From Sphingobacteriales bacterium (lineage in GTDB: Bacteria; Bacteroidota; Bacteroidia; Chitinophagales; JADIYW01), in the NCBI GenBank assembly GCA_947460245.1, contig CANHGL010000006.1, forward strand, positions 1 through 64,000: a stretch of DNA of 64,000 nt, in the 5' to 3' direction. Positions 27,022 through 37,635 of this stretch are shown here, piece by piece (positions within the stretch are counted from its first letter, which is position 1; every line of letters begins with the position of its first letter). The notes under the pieces are model-generated. The model did not search any database, was not told the DNA's origin, and saw only the letters and a list, made by a program, of their open reading frames with translations. A program made the translations under genes and the position numbers.

Positions 27022-27029
27022 TATATTTG
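27022..27029 (+). promoter_or_regulatory. -7 promoter box of the ATP synthase operon
   Basis: TATATTTG is a perfect TAnnTTTG match 21 bp before the atpB ATG at 27051. The track's TTG start at 27027 is part of this box. Confidence 0.6.
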
Positions 27030-27050
27030 CATCGCATTTTATCAAAAGCA

Positions 27051-28407
<1,357 letters not shown>

Positions 28408-28419
28408 AGTAAAATATTT

Positions 28420-28455
28420 TCGCTTTAAAGCGAGTAACATTACCGCGTAGGTAAT
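28420..28455 (+). other. Two tandem hairpins between atpE and atpF
   Basis: TCGCTTTAAAGCGA (28420-28433) is a 14-bp perfect palindrome, and ATTACC-GCGTA-GGTAAT (28439-28455) a 6-bp stem with 5-nt loop. Neither has a T-tract, so they are unlikely terminators. They could stabilise the atpE segment or limit translation of atpF. Confidence 0.5.
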
Positions 28456-28469
28456 TTAAACTGAATCGT

Positions 28470-28988
28470 ATGCATATTTTAGCATTTGATCCAATGAGTT
28501 TAATCTTGCCCGATTTGGGTTTGCTGTTTTGGACAACCATTATATTTCTATTGTTTTGGTTCTTGATGGGCAAGTTTGCATTTAAGCCTATCGTGAAGGC
28601 CATCAAAGACAGAGAGCAGTTCATTAATGAATCGCTGTCTGCGGCAGATAAAGCAAAACATGAAATGCAACAGTTGCAATCGGATAATGCTGCTTTGTTA
28701 AAAGAGGCAAGAGACGAAGGCGCTAAAATTCTCAAGGAAGCAAAAGAAGTGAAAGAGTCCATGATTGCAGATGCGCAAAATAGAGCCAAGGAAGAAGCTG
28801 CAAAAATTATAGCAGATGCCAAACTGGAGATTGACGCACAAAAGAAATCCGCGTTGGCAGAAGTTAAAAATGAAGTAAGCAGAATTTCTATAGATATTGC
28901 TCAGAAAGTGTTGGCCCGTGAATTGGATTCCAGCAAAGATCAGCAGACATATATTAACTCATTGGTAGAAAAAATCAAAGCAAATTAA
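28470..28988 (+). CDS. atpF: F-type ATP synthase subunit b
   Basis: A 172-aa protein with one N-terminal membrane helix (LPDLGLLFWTTIIFLLFWFLMGKFAFKPIVKAI) and a long charged coiled coil (about residues 45-150) forming the peripheral stalk. An internal Met at residue 9 is a possible start. Its stop codon overlaps the atpH start (28988), showing tight coupling. Confidence 0.95.
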   Translation: MHILAFDPMSLILPDLGLLFWTTIIFLLFWFLMGKFAFKPIVKAIKDREQFINESLSAADKAKHEMQQLQSDNAALLKEARDEGAKILKEAKEVKESMIADAQNRAKEEAAKIIADAKLEIDAQKKSALAEVKNEVSRISIDIAQKVLARELDSSKDQQTYINSLVEKIKAN

Positions 28989-29530
28989 TGTCAACAGAGA
29001 AACTATCCAGACGTTACGCAAAGGCACTGTTTGATGAAGCTGTAAGTAAGGCTTCATTGGATGCTGTTTATGCAGATTTGGATTTCATAAAGAAGACATT
29101 GGCATCTAGCAGAGAGTTGAAAGCAGTGTTAAAAAGCCCTGTTATACAGAGCTACAAGAAACAAGCTATTATTACGCAGACCTTATCTGTACATATCGGA
29201 GTATTAACACAAGATCTTTTAAAACTGCTCATTACTCAAAGTAGAACAGGTTATTTGCCAGACATCATTGTGTCTTTCTTCAGAATGTACAATGAGAGTA
29301 AAGGTATCTCAGAAGTGAAAGTAACTACAGCAACAGAACTGGATTCGGCTAATGAACAAAAGATAGTAGAGTATATCAAATCCAAATCAGGATATCCAAA
29401 TGTTAAAATCAATAAAAAAATTGATGTATCTATATTAGGTGGATTTATTATTGATTTTGGAGGTAGAATGCTCGACAATTCCGTTCGATATAAATTAAAT
29501 AAGATAGAAAAAGAATTATCCTCAAACTAA
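28988..29530 (+). CDS. atpH: F-type ATP synthase subunit delta
   Basis: A 180-aa OSCP/delta-type subunit: SRRYAKALFDEAVSKASLDAVYADLDFIKKTL at the N-terminus and the conserved C-terminal KINKKIDVSILGGFIIDFGGRMLDNSVRYKLNKIEKEL. It joins the peripheral stalk to the alpha/beta head. It overlaps atpF by one base and precedes atpA by 15 bp. Confidence 0.96.
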   Translation: MSTEKLSRRYAKALFDEAVSKASLDAVYADLDFIKKTLASSRELKAVLKSPVIQSYKKQAIITQTLSVHIGVLTQDLLKLLITQSRTGYLPDIIVSFFRMYNESKGISEVKVTTATELDSANEQKIVEYIKSKSGYPNVKINKKIDVSILGGFIIDFGGRMLDNSVRYKLNKIEKELSSN

Positions 29531-29545
29531 GATAAATACAACAAA

Positions 29546-31123
29546 ATGGTAGAAGTAAGACCGGATGAAATATCAGCGATACTGCGTAAACAGTTGGGAA
29601 ATGTTTCCACTGAAGCAGAACTGGAAGAAATTGGTAGCGTATTGCAAGTGGGTGATGGTATTGCCCGCATCTACGGATTATCTCAGGTGAAAGCCGGAGA
29701 GTTGGTAGAATTCTCCAATGGTATGAAGGCTATCGCACTAAATCTTGAAGAAGATAACGTGGGTGTTGTATTGATGGGCTCTTCAGAAGAAATCAAAGAA
29801 GGCGATAGTGTTAAACGTACAGGACAGATTGCATCTATCAATGTAGGTGAAGGGATGTTAGGGCGTGTGGTGAATACACTCGGAGAAGCTATTGATGGAA
29901 AAGGGCCTATAACAGGAGAATTATTTGCTATGCCTTTGGAAAGAAAAGCACCGGGCGTAATTTTCCGTCAACCAGTAAATGAGCCATTACAGACCGGTAT
30001 CAAATCTATTGATGCAATGATTCCTGTTGGCCGCGGACAGCGCGAGTTAATCATCGGTGACCGTCAAACAGGTAAGACTGCCATTGCTATAGATGCAATT
30101 ATTAATCAGAGAGAATTTTATGATAAAGGGGAGCCTGTATTCTGTATTTATGTAGCATGCGGACAGAAAGCATCCACAGTAGCTAATATTGCAAAAACAT
30201 TAGAAGAGCGTGGTGCGATGCCGTATACAGTAATCGTTTCTGCAAGTGCTGCTGATCCCGCACCTATTCAGTTCTACGCGCCATTCGCAGGAGCTGCAAT
30301 TGGAGAGTTCTTCCGCGATACAGGTCGTCCGGCTTTGATAGTATATGATGATTTATCCAAGCAAGCAGTTGCTTATCGCGAGGTTTCCTTGCTGCTAAAA
30401 AGGCCTCCGGGTCGCGAGGCTTATCCTGGTGATGTATTCTATTTACACTCTCGTTTATTAGAACGTGCAGCTAAGGTGATTAACAAAGATGAGATAGCTC
30501 AGAAGATGAATGATCTTCCTGAATCCTTAAAAGGAAGAGTAAGAGGTGGTGGATCATTAACAGCATTACCTATTATTGAAACACAGGCAGGAGACGTCTC
30601 TGCATATATTCCAACTAACGTTATCTCTATTACAGACGGACAGATATTCTTGGAAGCTAACCTCTTCAATGCAGGTATTCGTCCTGCGATTAACGTAGGT
30701 ATATCTGTATCGCGTGTGGGTGGAAATGCACAGATCAAATCCATGAAAAAAGTAGCGGGTACCTTAAAGCTGGATCAGGCTCAGTATCGAGAATTAGAGG
30801 CATTCTCTAAATTCGGATCAGACCTTGATGCTGCTACTAAATCCGTTCTTGATAAAGGAAAGAGAAACGTGGAAATTTTAAAGCAACCACAATACTCTCC
30901 AGTTACTGTAGAGAAACAAGTAGCAATTATCTATTTAGGATCTAAAGGATTATTAAAAAATATTGCTGTAGATAAAGTAAGTGCCTTTGAAGAAGACTTT
31001 TTAAGCGCATTGGAAGCAAAGCACCCTGAGGTGTTGACTGAATTCAGAAAAGGTGGATTAAGTGATGAGGCTACAGGTAAGGTAGAGGCATTGGCAAAAT
31101 CATTGGAAGGTGCTTACGCATAA
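29546..31123 (+). CDS. atpA: F-type ATP synthase subunit alpha
   Basis: A 525-aa non-catalytic nucleotide-binding head subunit. Walker [10 protein letters not shown], the Walker B region [48 protein letters not shown] and the family signature [17 protein letters not shown] are present. The length is usual. The beta subunit (atpD) is not in the window, in line with the split operon of Bacteroidota. Confidence 0.98.
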   Translation: MVEVRPDEISAILRKQLGNVSTEAELEEIGSVLQVGDGIARIYGLSQVKAGELVEFSNGMKAIALNLEEDNVGVVLMGSSEEIKEGDSVKRTGQIASINVGEGMLGRVVNTLGEAIDGKGPITGELFAMPLERKAPGVIFRQPVNEPLQTGIKSIDAMIPVGRGQRELIIGDRQTGKTAIAIDAIINQREFYDKGEPVFCIYVACGQKASTVANIAKTLEERGAMPYTVIVSASAADPAPIQFYAPFAGAAIGEFFRDTGRPALIVYDDLSKQAVAYREVSLLLKRPPGREAYPGDVFYLHSRLLERAAKVINKDEIAQKMNDLPESLKGRVRGGGSLTALPIIETQAGDVSAYIPTNVISITDGQIFLEANLFNAGIRPAINVGISVSRVGGNAQIKSMKKVAGTLKLDQAQYRELEAFSKFGSDLDAATKSVLDKGKRNVEILKQPQYSPVTVEKQVAIIYLGSKGLLKNIAVDKVSAFEEDFLSALEAKHPEVLTEFRKGGLSDEATGKVEALAKSLEGAYA

Positions 31124-31149
31124 TTTGTAGAGTAAAAAATTAAGTTACA

Positions 31150-32031
31150 GTGGCAGGAAATTTAAAAGAAGTACGATTCAGAATGGTTTCTGTGAAGTCT
31201 ACGACACAGATTACTAAGGCTATGAAGATGGTGTCTGCTGCCAAACTGAGAAGGGCTACAGAAAGAATTATTCAGATACGTCCTTATGCAAATCAGCTGA
31301 ATAAGATTTTACAGAACCTTGCCGGTGGAGATGCAAATATTTCTCTGGCACAGCAAAGATCTGTTCAGAAAGCACTTATTGTTATAATTACTTCTGATAA
31401 AGGATTAGCGGGAGGCTTTAACTCTAATTCCATTAAACTGGTGAAAGAGTTACTAAATGGCAGATATGCTACAGCTGCAGCAAATGGCAAAGTAGATATT
31501 TTATCTATTGGAAAGAAAGGTCATGATGCTTTTCGTTCCAGTAAACTTAAGGTGAATAATGATTTTATAGATTTGTTTAAGCAGCTTACTTTCGAGAATG
31601 CTTCTACAGCTGCAGAGTTTATCATGAATGCCTTTGAACAAAAGGAGTATGACGTTGTGGAGGTGGTTTATGGCCAGTTTAAGAATGCAGGAACGCAATT
31701 GCCCACAGTTGAGCAGTTCTTGCCTATCAATACAGCTAAGGTAGAAAAAGGCGCATCTAAAGCCAACGCGGATTATATCTACGAACCTAGACAGGAAGTG
31801 ATATTGAAAGACTTGGTGCCCAAAATATTAAAGACACAATTCTTCAGATATCTGTTAGATTCCAATGCTTCTGAGCATGGAGCCCGTATGACAGCTATGG
31901 ATAAGGCTACTGAGAATGCAAATGAGTTGCTTAAGTCCTTGAATATTATGTATAATCGAGCTCGTCAGGCGGCTATTACAACAGAGCTATCAGAAATTGT
32001 ATCTGGTGCAGCATCATTGAGTAACGGATAA
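31150..32031 (+). CDS. atpG: F-type ATP synthase subunit gamma
   Basis: A 293-aa central rotor subunit with start GTG (GTG-GCA-GGA). The N-terminal coiled-coil helix LKEVRFRMVSVKSTTQITKAMKMVSAAKLRRA and the C-terminal helix SEHGARMTAMDKATENANELLKSLNIMYNRARQAAITTELSEIVSGAASL are canonical. It ends the atpBEFHAG unit before a clear terminator. Confidence 0.97.
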   Translation: MAGNLKEVRFRMVSVKSTTQITKAMKMVSAAKLRRATERIIQIRPYANQLNKILQNLAGGDANISLAQQRSVQKALIVIITSDKGLAGGFNSNSIKLVKELLNGRYATAAANGKVDILSIGKKGHDAFRSSKLKVNNDFIDLFKQLTFENASTAAEFIMNAFEQKEYDVVEVVYGQFKNAGTQLPTVEQFLPINTAKVEKGASKANADYIYEPRQEVILKDLVPKILKTQFFRYLLDSNASEHGARMTAMDKATENANELLKSLNIMYNRARQAAITTELSEIVSGAASLSNG

Positions 32032-32059
32032 TATAGAAATATCAATACCATGTATAAAG

Positions 32060-32084
32060 TCCGGATTTTGTATCCGGATTTTTT
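32060..32084 (+). terminator. Intrinsic terminator after atpG
   Basis: TCCGGAT-TTTGT-ATCCGGA forms a perfect 7-bp stem followed by T6. Confidence 0.88.
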
Positions 32085-32147
32085 ATTTCAGGCTGTAAGT
32101 AGCATTGTAAATTATAGTATTACTTATCCTTTTTCTTAAGCATTTTG

Positions 32148-32155
32148 TATATTTA
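32148..32155 (+). promoter_or_regulatory. -7-like box for scpB, leaderless geometry
   Basis: TATATTTA (one base off TAnnTTTG) ends four bases (CATA) before a GTG at 32160 that is a natural scpB start. Confidence 0.45.
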
Positions 32156-32159
32156 CATA

Positions 32160-32756
32160 GTGGAAGAAGTACAAAAAAATATAGAGGCAATCATTTTTGC
32201 GGCAGAAAGCCCCATCAAAATAGATGAGTTGATGGCTTACCTGAATAAGACTGCAGAGACCCCATTTACAGCAGAGGAAATAGAGGGGATTATCCATGTT
32301 ATTTCTGATAAGTATGCAAATGACCTTTTCCCTTTTGAATTGGGAGAAGTAGGTGGAGGGTATCAGTTTCTTACCAAGCCGCATTACCATAATAGTGTGT
32401 CTGCATTTTTAAACAGGAACACGGTTAAACGCTTAACAACAGCAGCGTTGGAATCTCTGGCTATTATTGCATACAAGCAACCGGTTACCAGAAACATTAT
32501 TGAAACGATAAGAGGGGTAAATGCAGACTACACGATTCAGAAATTAATGGAGAAAGAATTGGTAGAGATTGCAGGCAGAAGTACTGAGCCTGGCAAACCC
32601 TTACTATACAGAACAACACAACAATTTTTAGATTATTTTGGCATCAATTCGTTGGAGGAGTTACCGAAATTAAAAGAATTTGAAGAACTTCAAAATCAGA
32701 TAGGTGAGAAAGAGAATATCGAAAACACAGACATCGACGTCGTCCAACAAAACTAA
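32160..32756 (+). CDS. scpB: Segregation and condensation protein ScpB
   Basis: A 198-aa protein from GTG 32160 (VEEVQKNIEAIIFAAESPIKIDELMAYLN), tandem winged-helix ScpB. It includes RLTTAALESLAIIAYKQPVTRNIIETIRGVNADYTIQKLMEKELVEIAGRSTEPGKPLLYRTTQQFLDYFGINSLEELPKL, nearly a family consensus. ScpB works with ScpA and SMC in chromosome condensation; scpA is not in the window. The track start TTG 32145 precedes the -7 box and is unlikely. Its 3' end overlaps the next gene by 53 bp. Confidence 0.95.
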   Translation: MEEVQKNIEAIIFAAESPIKIDELMAYLNKTAETPFTAEEIEGIIHVISDKYANDLFPFELGEVGGGYQFLTKPHYHNSVSAFLNRNTVKRLTTAALESLAIIAYKQPVTRNIIETIRGVNADYTIQKLMEKELVEIAGRSTEPGKPLLYRTTQQFLDYFGINSLEELPKLKEFEELQNQIGEKENIENTDIDVVQQN

Positions 32757-33597
32757 TTTCCAAAAGAATAATAAGTTTGCTTCGAAGAGCGATCCCTTTG
32801 CTCTAAAGATAGAGCAAACGGTAAATAAATTTACACCTCCCAAAGAGACTTTTGCTCAGGATGAAACCCGATTGAATAAGTTCATATCCAATGCGGGGGT
32901 TTGCTCCAGACGTCAGGCAGATGAATATATTAAAGCGGGATACGTTACGGTAAATGATGCTGTAGTTTTAGAGATGGGCTATAAGGTAAAGCCTAAGGAC
33001 ATCGTTAAATTCAAGAAAAAGAAAGTACAGAATGAGAAGAAGGTATATGTCCTGTTAAATAAACCTAAAGGATATCTTACTACTACCTCTGATGATAGAG
33101 AACGTAAAACGGTGATGGATTTAGTGAGCACAGTAAAGGATGTGCGCCTGTATCCTGTCGGACGTTTAGATAGGAATTCAACAGGGATTATCCTGCTTAC
33201 TAATGACGGAGAGTTAGCACAAAAATTATCGCATCCCAGCGGTGAGGTTACAAAAGTATATCAGGTAGAGCTAGACAAAAAACTAGAGATGAAGGATCTG
33301 CATGCTATCAGAGAAGGGGTATTATTGGAAGATGGAAAAGCAAATGTAGATCAGGCAGACTATACGCTACCAAGAGGGGATGATCGTGTTGTTGGCGTGG
33401 AACTACACAGTGGTAAGAATCGTATTGTGCGTCGTATATTTGAGCATCTGGGATATGAGGTTGTAAAGCTCGACCGAGTATTATATGCAGGATTAACCAA
33501 GAAGAATTTACCGAGAGGAAAGTGGCGCTTTCTAACAGAAAAAGAGATTGTCTTTCTCAAGTATTTTATTTCCAATAAGAAAGAAAAGAAAGCTTAA
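32704..33597 (+). CDS. rRNA pseudouridine synthase (RsuA/RluB/RluE/RluF family)
   Basis: A 297-aa enzyme that isomerises uridine in rRNA. A basic, low-complexity N-terminus (~50 aa) is followed by an S4 RNA-binding domain (TRLNKFISNAGVCSRRQADEYIKAGYVTVNDAVV) and the catalytic core with VGRLDRNSTGIILLTNDGELAQKLSHPSGEVTKVYQV, the Asp in GRLD being the nucleophile. GTG 32704 directly follows an in-frame TAG and is the only usable start upstream of the S4 domain, so the 53-bp overlap with scpB is real. The ScpB-RluB pairing is common in bacteria. Confidence 0.93.
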   Translation: MRKRISKTQTSTSSNKTNFQKNNKFASKSDPFALKIEQTVNKFTPPKETFAQDETRLNKFISNAGVCSRRQADEYIKAGYVTVNDAVVLEMGYKVKPKDIVKFKKKKVQNEKKVYVLLNKPKGYLTTTSDDRERKTVMDLVSTVKDVRLYPVGRLDRNSTGIILLTNDGELAQKLSHPSGEVTKVYQVELDKKLEMKDLHAIREGVLLEDGKANVDQADYTLPRGDDRVVGVELHSGKNRIVRRIFEHLGYEVVKLDRVLYAGLTKKNLPRGKWRFLTEKEIVFLKYFISNKKEKKA

Positions 33598-33623
33598 TTT
33601 ACCTAACCACTATCTGATTATAC

Positions 33624-35054
33624 TTACCAGAATTTTATTTTTCCGGCAGCAAACCAGCACATCCTTAAGAGCATAAAGCCATTCTGGAAACGGGATATAT
33701 TGGTGTCACCATAAGTCCGTTCTCTGTATCTAATTGGTAAATCAATAATCTTCAGATTGAGTTTATAGGCGCCAAATAATAAATCAAAGTCGCCGAATGG
33801 ATCAAAGTCGCCAAAGAATTTTCTATTTTGGATAAGCTTTAAGTAGTCCTCCCTGAACATCACCTTGGTTCCACATAAGCTGTCTTTTATGGGCTGCTCG
33901 AGTAACCAGGAGAAAACCTTGCTGAAGAATTTATTGCCTAAGGTATTTAAGAATCTCATAGCATCTTTATCCATAGGATATACCAATCGAGATCCATTGA
34001 TAAACTCTCCTTTGCCGGTAGCAATAGCATTAAAAAATTTTGGTAATTCCTCCGGAGGCATTGTAAGGTCTGCATCTAAAATCATTAGTATGTCTTGAGT
34101 GGCTATGGAATAACCCTTTCGAACAGCATCTCCTTTGCCTTTCCCTCCTTGTTGTGCAATTTTAATATCATGGGTGTGCTGATACTTTTGTTGTATCTCC
34201 TTAATCTTTTGCCAGGTATCATCTGTAGAATTTCCTTCTATAAATATAATTTCCTGATGTTTGCCAAACTTTGGTAGGCGCAGAATTGCATTTTCAATAT
34301 TGCCACTTTCATTGCGTGCTGGAATACAGATGCTCACAGAATATTTTTCAGCAACCTCTTCTTCTTTTAAATTTAGTAATGGACGCGCAAATAAAAACTG
34401 GTTAAGAGATAAGGAGCGGAAGATGGGCAGCTTGGCAATATATTTATTAACAAGCCATGAAAGTATAGGTATGTATACCGGAATCAAAAGTCGCCTGTTG
34501 GTTCTGTATGTTTCGAAGCCAGATAGGTATAAAAGATTAGAGATATCTTTTTCATCCAGCCAGTTCTGTTGCGGCGATTTCTTCTTATAACCTGTTGTCT
34601 CCCCTAAATTCAACAAAGGTTCCCAATAGTGATTGTAGTAAGAGATGATAATTCGAGTATGTTCATGGCAATTTTTTTTCACAGAATAGAAGACATCCTG
34701 AATGTTATCTAAATAGCCAATAATATTATTAAAAATAATGACATCGAATTTCTTATCTAGTGTGATATGCGCTGCATCCATCACATAGAAATTCACGTCC
34801 CTATAATTTGTTTTTGCTGCATCAATCATCTTAGGACTGAAATCAATCCCGGTTTTATCATTGCCTTTTAATTGATGAATAGTTTCTCCAGAGCCACAGC
34901 CTACTTCTAATATAGAATCTGATTCACTGATGTAGAAATTAAGATAATTTTCGATGTCTTTATTATAGTAAGAGAAACGCCTTCGATATTGCTGATAATT
35001 ATCGGCAACTGATTCGAAGTGTTTGAATATGGTTTCTTTTCGTACAGAAGACAT
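33624..35054 (-). CDS. Fusion: SAM methyltransferase + GT2 glycosyltransferase
   Basis: A 476-aa two-domain protein. Residues about 1-230 are a class I methyltransferase (motif I ILEVGCGSGE near 48-57; VIIFNNIIGYLDNIQDVFYSV motif region). Residues about 238-476 are a GT-A family 2 glycosyltransferase of the DPM1/polyprenyl-phosphate type (SVSICIPARNESGNIENAI, DxD as ILDADLTMPPEEL near 325-335, YRERTYGDTNISRF). No stop or frameshift separates the halves. It is the last gene of the minus-strand glycan operon, 7 bp after another methyltransferase. It likely adds and methylates a sugar on a lipid carrier or glycan (inference). Confidence 0.9.
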   Translation of the reverse strand: MSSVRKETIFKHFESVADNYQQYRRRFSYYNKDIENYLNFYISESDSILEVGCGSGETIHQLKGNDKTGIDFSPKMIDAAKTNYRDVNFYVMDAAHITLDKKFDVIIFNNIIGYLDNIQDVFYSVKKNCHEHTRIIISYYNHYWEPLLNLGETTGYKKKSPQQNWLDEKDISNLLYLSGFETYRTNRRLLIPVYIPILSWLVNKYIAKLPIFRSLSLNQFLFARPLLNLKEEEVAEKYSVSICIPARNESGNIENAILRLPKFGKHQEIIFIEGNSTDDTWQKIKEIQQKYQHTHDIKIAQQGGKGKGDAVRKGYSIATQDILMILDADLTMPPEELPKFFNAIATGKGEFINGSRLVYPMDKDAMRFLNTLGNKFFSKVFSWLLEQPIKDSLCGTKVMFREDYLKLIQNRKFFGDFDPFGDFDLLFGAYKLNLKIIDLPIRYRERTYGDTNISRFQNGFMLLRMCWFAAGKIKFW

Positions 35055-35061
35055 AGTAGAT

Positions 35062-35811
35062 TTATTTTTTTCTTACATTGATAGTTTGAAAAAGTGCTGT
35101 CTTTGAAGAAAGAGAAGAAAACATTTTTTCTATTAAAGAGATAAAGCCAAATAACTTATATGGGACTAGATTTGGTTTTGATAGTCCTCCGGATAACAGA
35201 TATTTGAATGGTGTATGATGCTCAAACGAAATTAGCTCCAGTTCTGGAAACAGCTTTTGGAATTTTGAATAATCTCGCTGGAATACTATCCATGGTATAG
35301 CACCATTAGCATCGCTTAACGGACCTTTGCTGTTAAACTTCCAATCTCTAACATTTTCATCAAAAGGTTCATGATGGAAGTTTTTATAAATAAATTTTGA
35401 AAACCAGGTTGTGGCAGGCTCTATCATATAAATTACACCACCTTTCTTTAACGTGCGTTGTGCCTCGTGGAAGAAGGCTTCAGTATCTGGTATGTGATGC
35501 AATACATTCAGCATAAAGATGGCTTTTAGTGTATCATTTTCAAATGGCATCTCCTGTGCAGAAAATTGCATATCACATACAGAGAGTGGCATTATGTCGG
35601 ACGTAATTACCTCTGGATAAATATCTTTTAGAAACCCTCCGCCAGATCCAATCTCCACTACATCTCCGGATAGCTGCAGCGATTCGCTATAGCTCTTAAA
35701 CTGCAAATACCAATCCACATAAATACGCTTAAGGAATGGCTTTGACAGAATTATATTTCTGTGCTCCAGACTGGTTTCTGGTAAATCTAGATAAGATAGC
35801 GGCTCGTTCAT
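35062..35811 (-). CDS. Class I SAM-dependent methyltransferase
   Basis: A 249-aa Methyltransf_11-type enzyme: motif I VVEIGSGGGFLKDI, then ITSDIMPL, then FMLNVLHHIPDTEAFFHEAQRTLKKGGVIYMIEPA. The substrate is unknown; the C-terminal third (hydrophobic, SGGLSKPNLVPYKLFGFISLIEKMFSSLS) could associate with the membrane. It lies 69 bp after the membrane glycosyltransferase gene and 7 bp before the methyltransferase-GT fusion, suggesting a role in tailoring a surface glycan or lipid-linked sugar. Confidence 0.88.
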   Translation of the reverse strand: MNEPLSYLDLPETSLEHRNIILSKPFLKRIYVDWYLQFKSYSESLQLSGDVVEIGSGGGFLKDIYPEVITSDIMPLSVCDMQFSAQEMPFENDTLKAIFMLNVLHHIPDTEAFFHEAQRTLKKGGVIYMIEPATTWFSKFIYKNFHHEPFDENVRDWKFNSKGPLSDANGAIPWIVFQRDYSKFQKLFPELELISFEHHTPFKYLLSGGLSKPNLVPYKLFGFISLIEKMFSSLSSKTALFQTINVRKK

Positions 35812-35880
35812 GAAATTGTTGCAGTAAAAATACGAAACATATGCTTAGCTTCTATGTGCTTATTCCAGCATATCACCTGA

Positions 35881-37635
35881 TTACTTAGGTTTAGTAGCTC
35901 TAACAGAATCTATATAAGCATAATTAATTTTATACAGTAAGGACTTTTCTAGTTCTCCCTCCCGATGAATGAAAGCAAATGCACGGTCTCCATATTGCCG
36001 CGCAATATAACCTGCATATCGGTGCATAGTGCCAATGAATTGGTTCTCCAAATATCTGCTAGGGTCTAGTCGTAATTCGGGTAACATGATATAGTTTACC
36101 TTATTAGCCCTCAGTGGCATCAGCAGCGAGTCTGCATTCTCCGTAGGGGTACTATAGATAGGATAGAATTCTTTCCCATTGGAGAATATGAAAGACATCG
36201 GCGCTTTACGAACTGCAATAGTTTCATTAGAAAGATTTTCGGCACACCACTGCGTCATCTTTATATAATTTTGCCAATCAGGTGTGTAACCATATGTTGG
36301 ATCTCCTGTAATGTTCTCTATAAATACCGGTAATCGGTTCTTGGCTTCTCGTAGCGTTACAGAAATACTGGTAAAAAAAAGAAAAAAGAATAAAAATGGA
36401 TAGGCTACTTGTAGAAAGGTAAACTGATTTCCATAATGGAAGAAGATATAAAATACCGAGAACAAGATAAACGGAAGAAAAATCATGATGAGACGTGTTT
36501 GTCCCCAAGAAGTATGCAGTGTGATGAAGGTAGTTCCCAATAAAACACAAAAGAATAAGGTAGTAAACAACAGGTAATACTGTTTCTTCCTGTGCATCAG
36601 TACTATCGACCATATAATGAGTCCAATAGAGAACAAGGTTAGTGAGAGATTATTGGGGGTCATCTCTTCCCGCATGCCTAAAACATAATATAATCTGGAA
36701 GAAATATAAATCTGACAATTATCCCAGAAGCGAATTACAAAACCCCATAAGGTCTCGTTACCAAGTTGTGGCTGATAGGCATCCTTTTGCAACATCAACT
36801 TCCCCTGAGATGCAAATTGAGAGCCATCAATCTTCCATATAAATTTTAGTGCAAGCTTATAAACGATATAGAAAAAGCCAAAGCTTAGAGAGGATGTTGT
36901 CGCAGCTAAGTATTTTTTTCTATAAATGAGGAAGATTACTACCACACCAATAGCAGCTAACGCAACATTTCGTGTAATCATCATCAGGAAAACAAGAAAT
37001 CCGAGTAGAATCGTAGCACCTACATTCTGTTTAAATGTTTTTTCTATATCTTCTAATTGGTCGAGGATAGGGAAAATGAACATAAAACAAATACCGAATA
37101 CCATAAGAGAAAAGGTCTCTGTATAGGTAAGACTAGCATACATCAGGTAAGGGAAATTAATACTAGTAAGCAATAAAGAGGGAACCAATAAGATATAGGG
37201 AATTCTTTTTTCAAATGCCTTGAAGATAAAAATAATAGCCAGACAGAAACAGATGACGGAAAATACCTTTAGTAAGAATAATCGAACGCCCACTATCTTA
37301 ATTAATAATCCGAGCACCATAGGATAAAGCGGTGCATTTGCAAGATAGAAGTAACTGAAGAAATGCTTGGCATAACTAGCCCCGGACTCGATGTATAAGG
37401 CATCATCATTTGCTGTTGAAATCTTATTGTCAAAACAAGCAAATGATAGTGCTCCGGTCAGCAGTACGAGAAAGGTTAGGTAGCCATTCCTTTTCAAGGC
37501 AAAATGGTCTTCCAGAAATTCATAGAGACTCTTGCTGGAAGTATGATTACTGTTTGCAGCTTTTCTGACATTTTGCGCTGAAACAGTTTCTTTTATTAAA
37601 GATGGGCTACCTTTTTTAGTAGATTTCTTATTCAT
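35881..37635 (-). CDS. Polytopic membrane glycosyltransferase (GT39/ArnT-like, GT-C fold)
   Basis: About 584 aa from the ATG at 37635; an ATG six codons upstream (37653) is in the track. A basic N-terminus is followed by TM1, a short loop with an acidic pair (STANDDALYIESGASYAKHF) typical of GT-C first-loop catalytic sites, about 10-11 further TM segments, and a ~180-aa periplasmic C-terminal domain. GT-C enzymes use polyprenyl-phosphate sugars outside the membrane. The 37635 start overlaps the FkbM stop as ATGAATAA, a coupling arrangement. Acceptor unknown. Confidence 0.82.
   Translation of the reverse strand: MNKKSTKKGSPSLIKETVSAQNVRKAANSNHTSSKSLYEFLEDHFALKRNGYLTFLVLLTGALSFACFDNKISTANDDALYIESGASYAKHFFSYFYLANAPLYPMVLGLLIKIVGVRLFLLKVFSVICFCLAIIFIFKAFEKRIPYILLVPSLLLTSINFPYLMYASLTYTETFSLMVFGICFMFIFPILDQLEDIEKTFKQNVGATILLGFLVFLMMITRNVALAAIGVVVIFLIYRKKYLAATTSSLSFGFFYIVYKLALKFIWKIDGSQFASQGKLMLQKDAYQPQLGNETLWGFVIRFWDNCQIYISSRLYYVLGMREEMTPNNLSLTLFSIGLIIWSIVLMHRKKQYYLLFTTLFFCVLLGTTFITLHTSWGQTRLIMIFLPFILFSVFYIFFHYGNQFTFLQVAYPFLFFFLFFTSISVTLREAKNRLPVFIENITGDPTYGYTPDWQNYIKMTQWCAENLSNETIAVRKAPMSFIFSNGKEFYPIYSTPTENADSLLMPLRANKVNYIMLPELRLDPSRYLENQFIGTMHRYAGYIARQYGDRAFAFIHREGELEKSLLYKINYAYIDSVRATKPK

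Noticed and set aside
27027-27050. TTG start for atpB given by the track
   Set aside because: This TTG is part of the -7 box TATATTTG, so it would not be transcribed.
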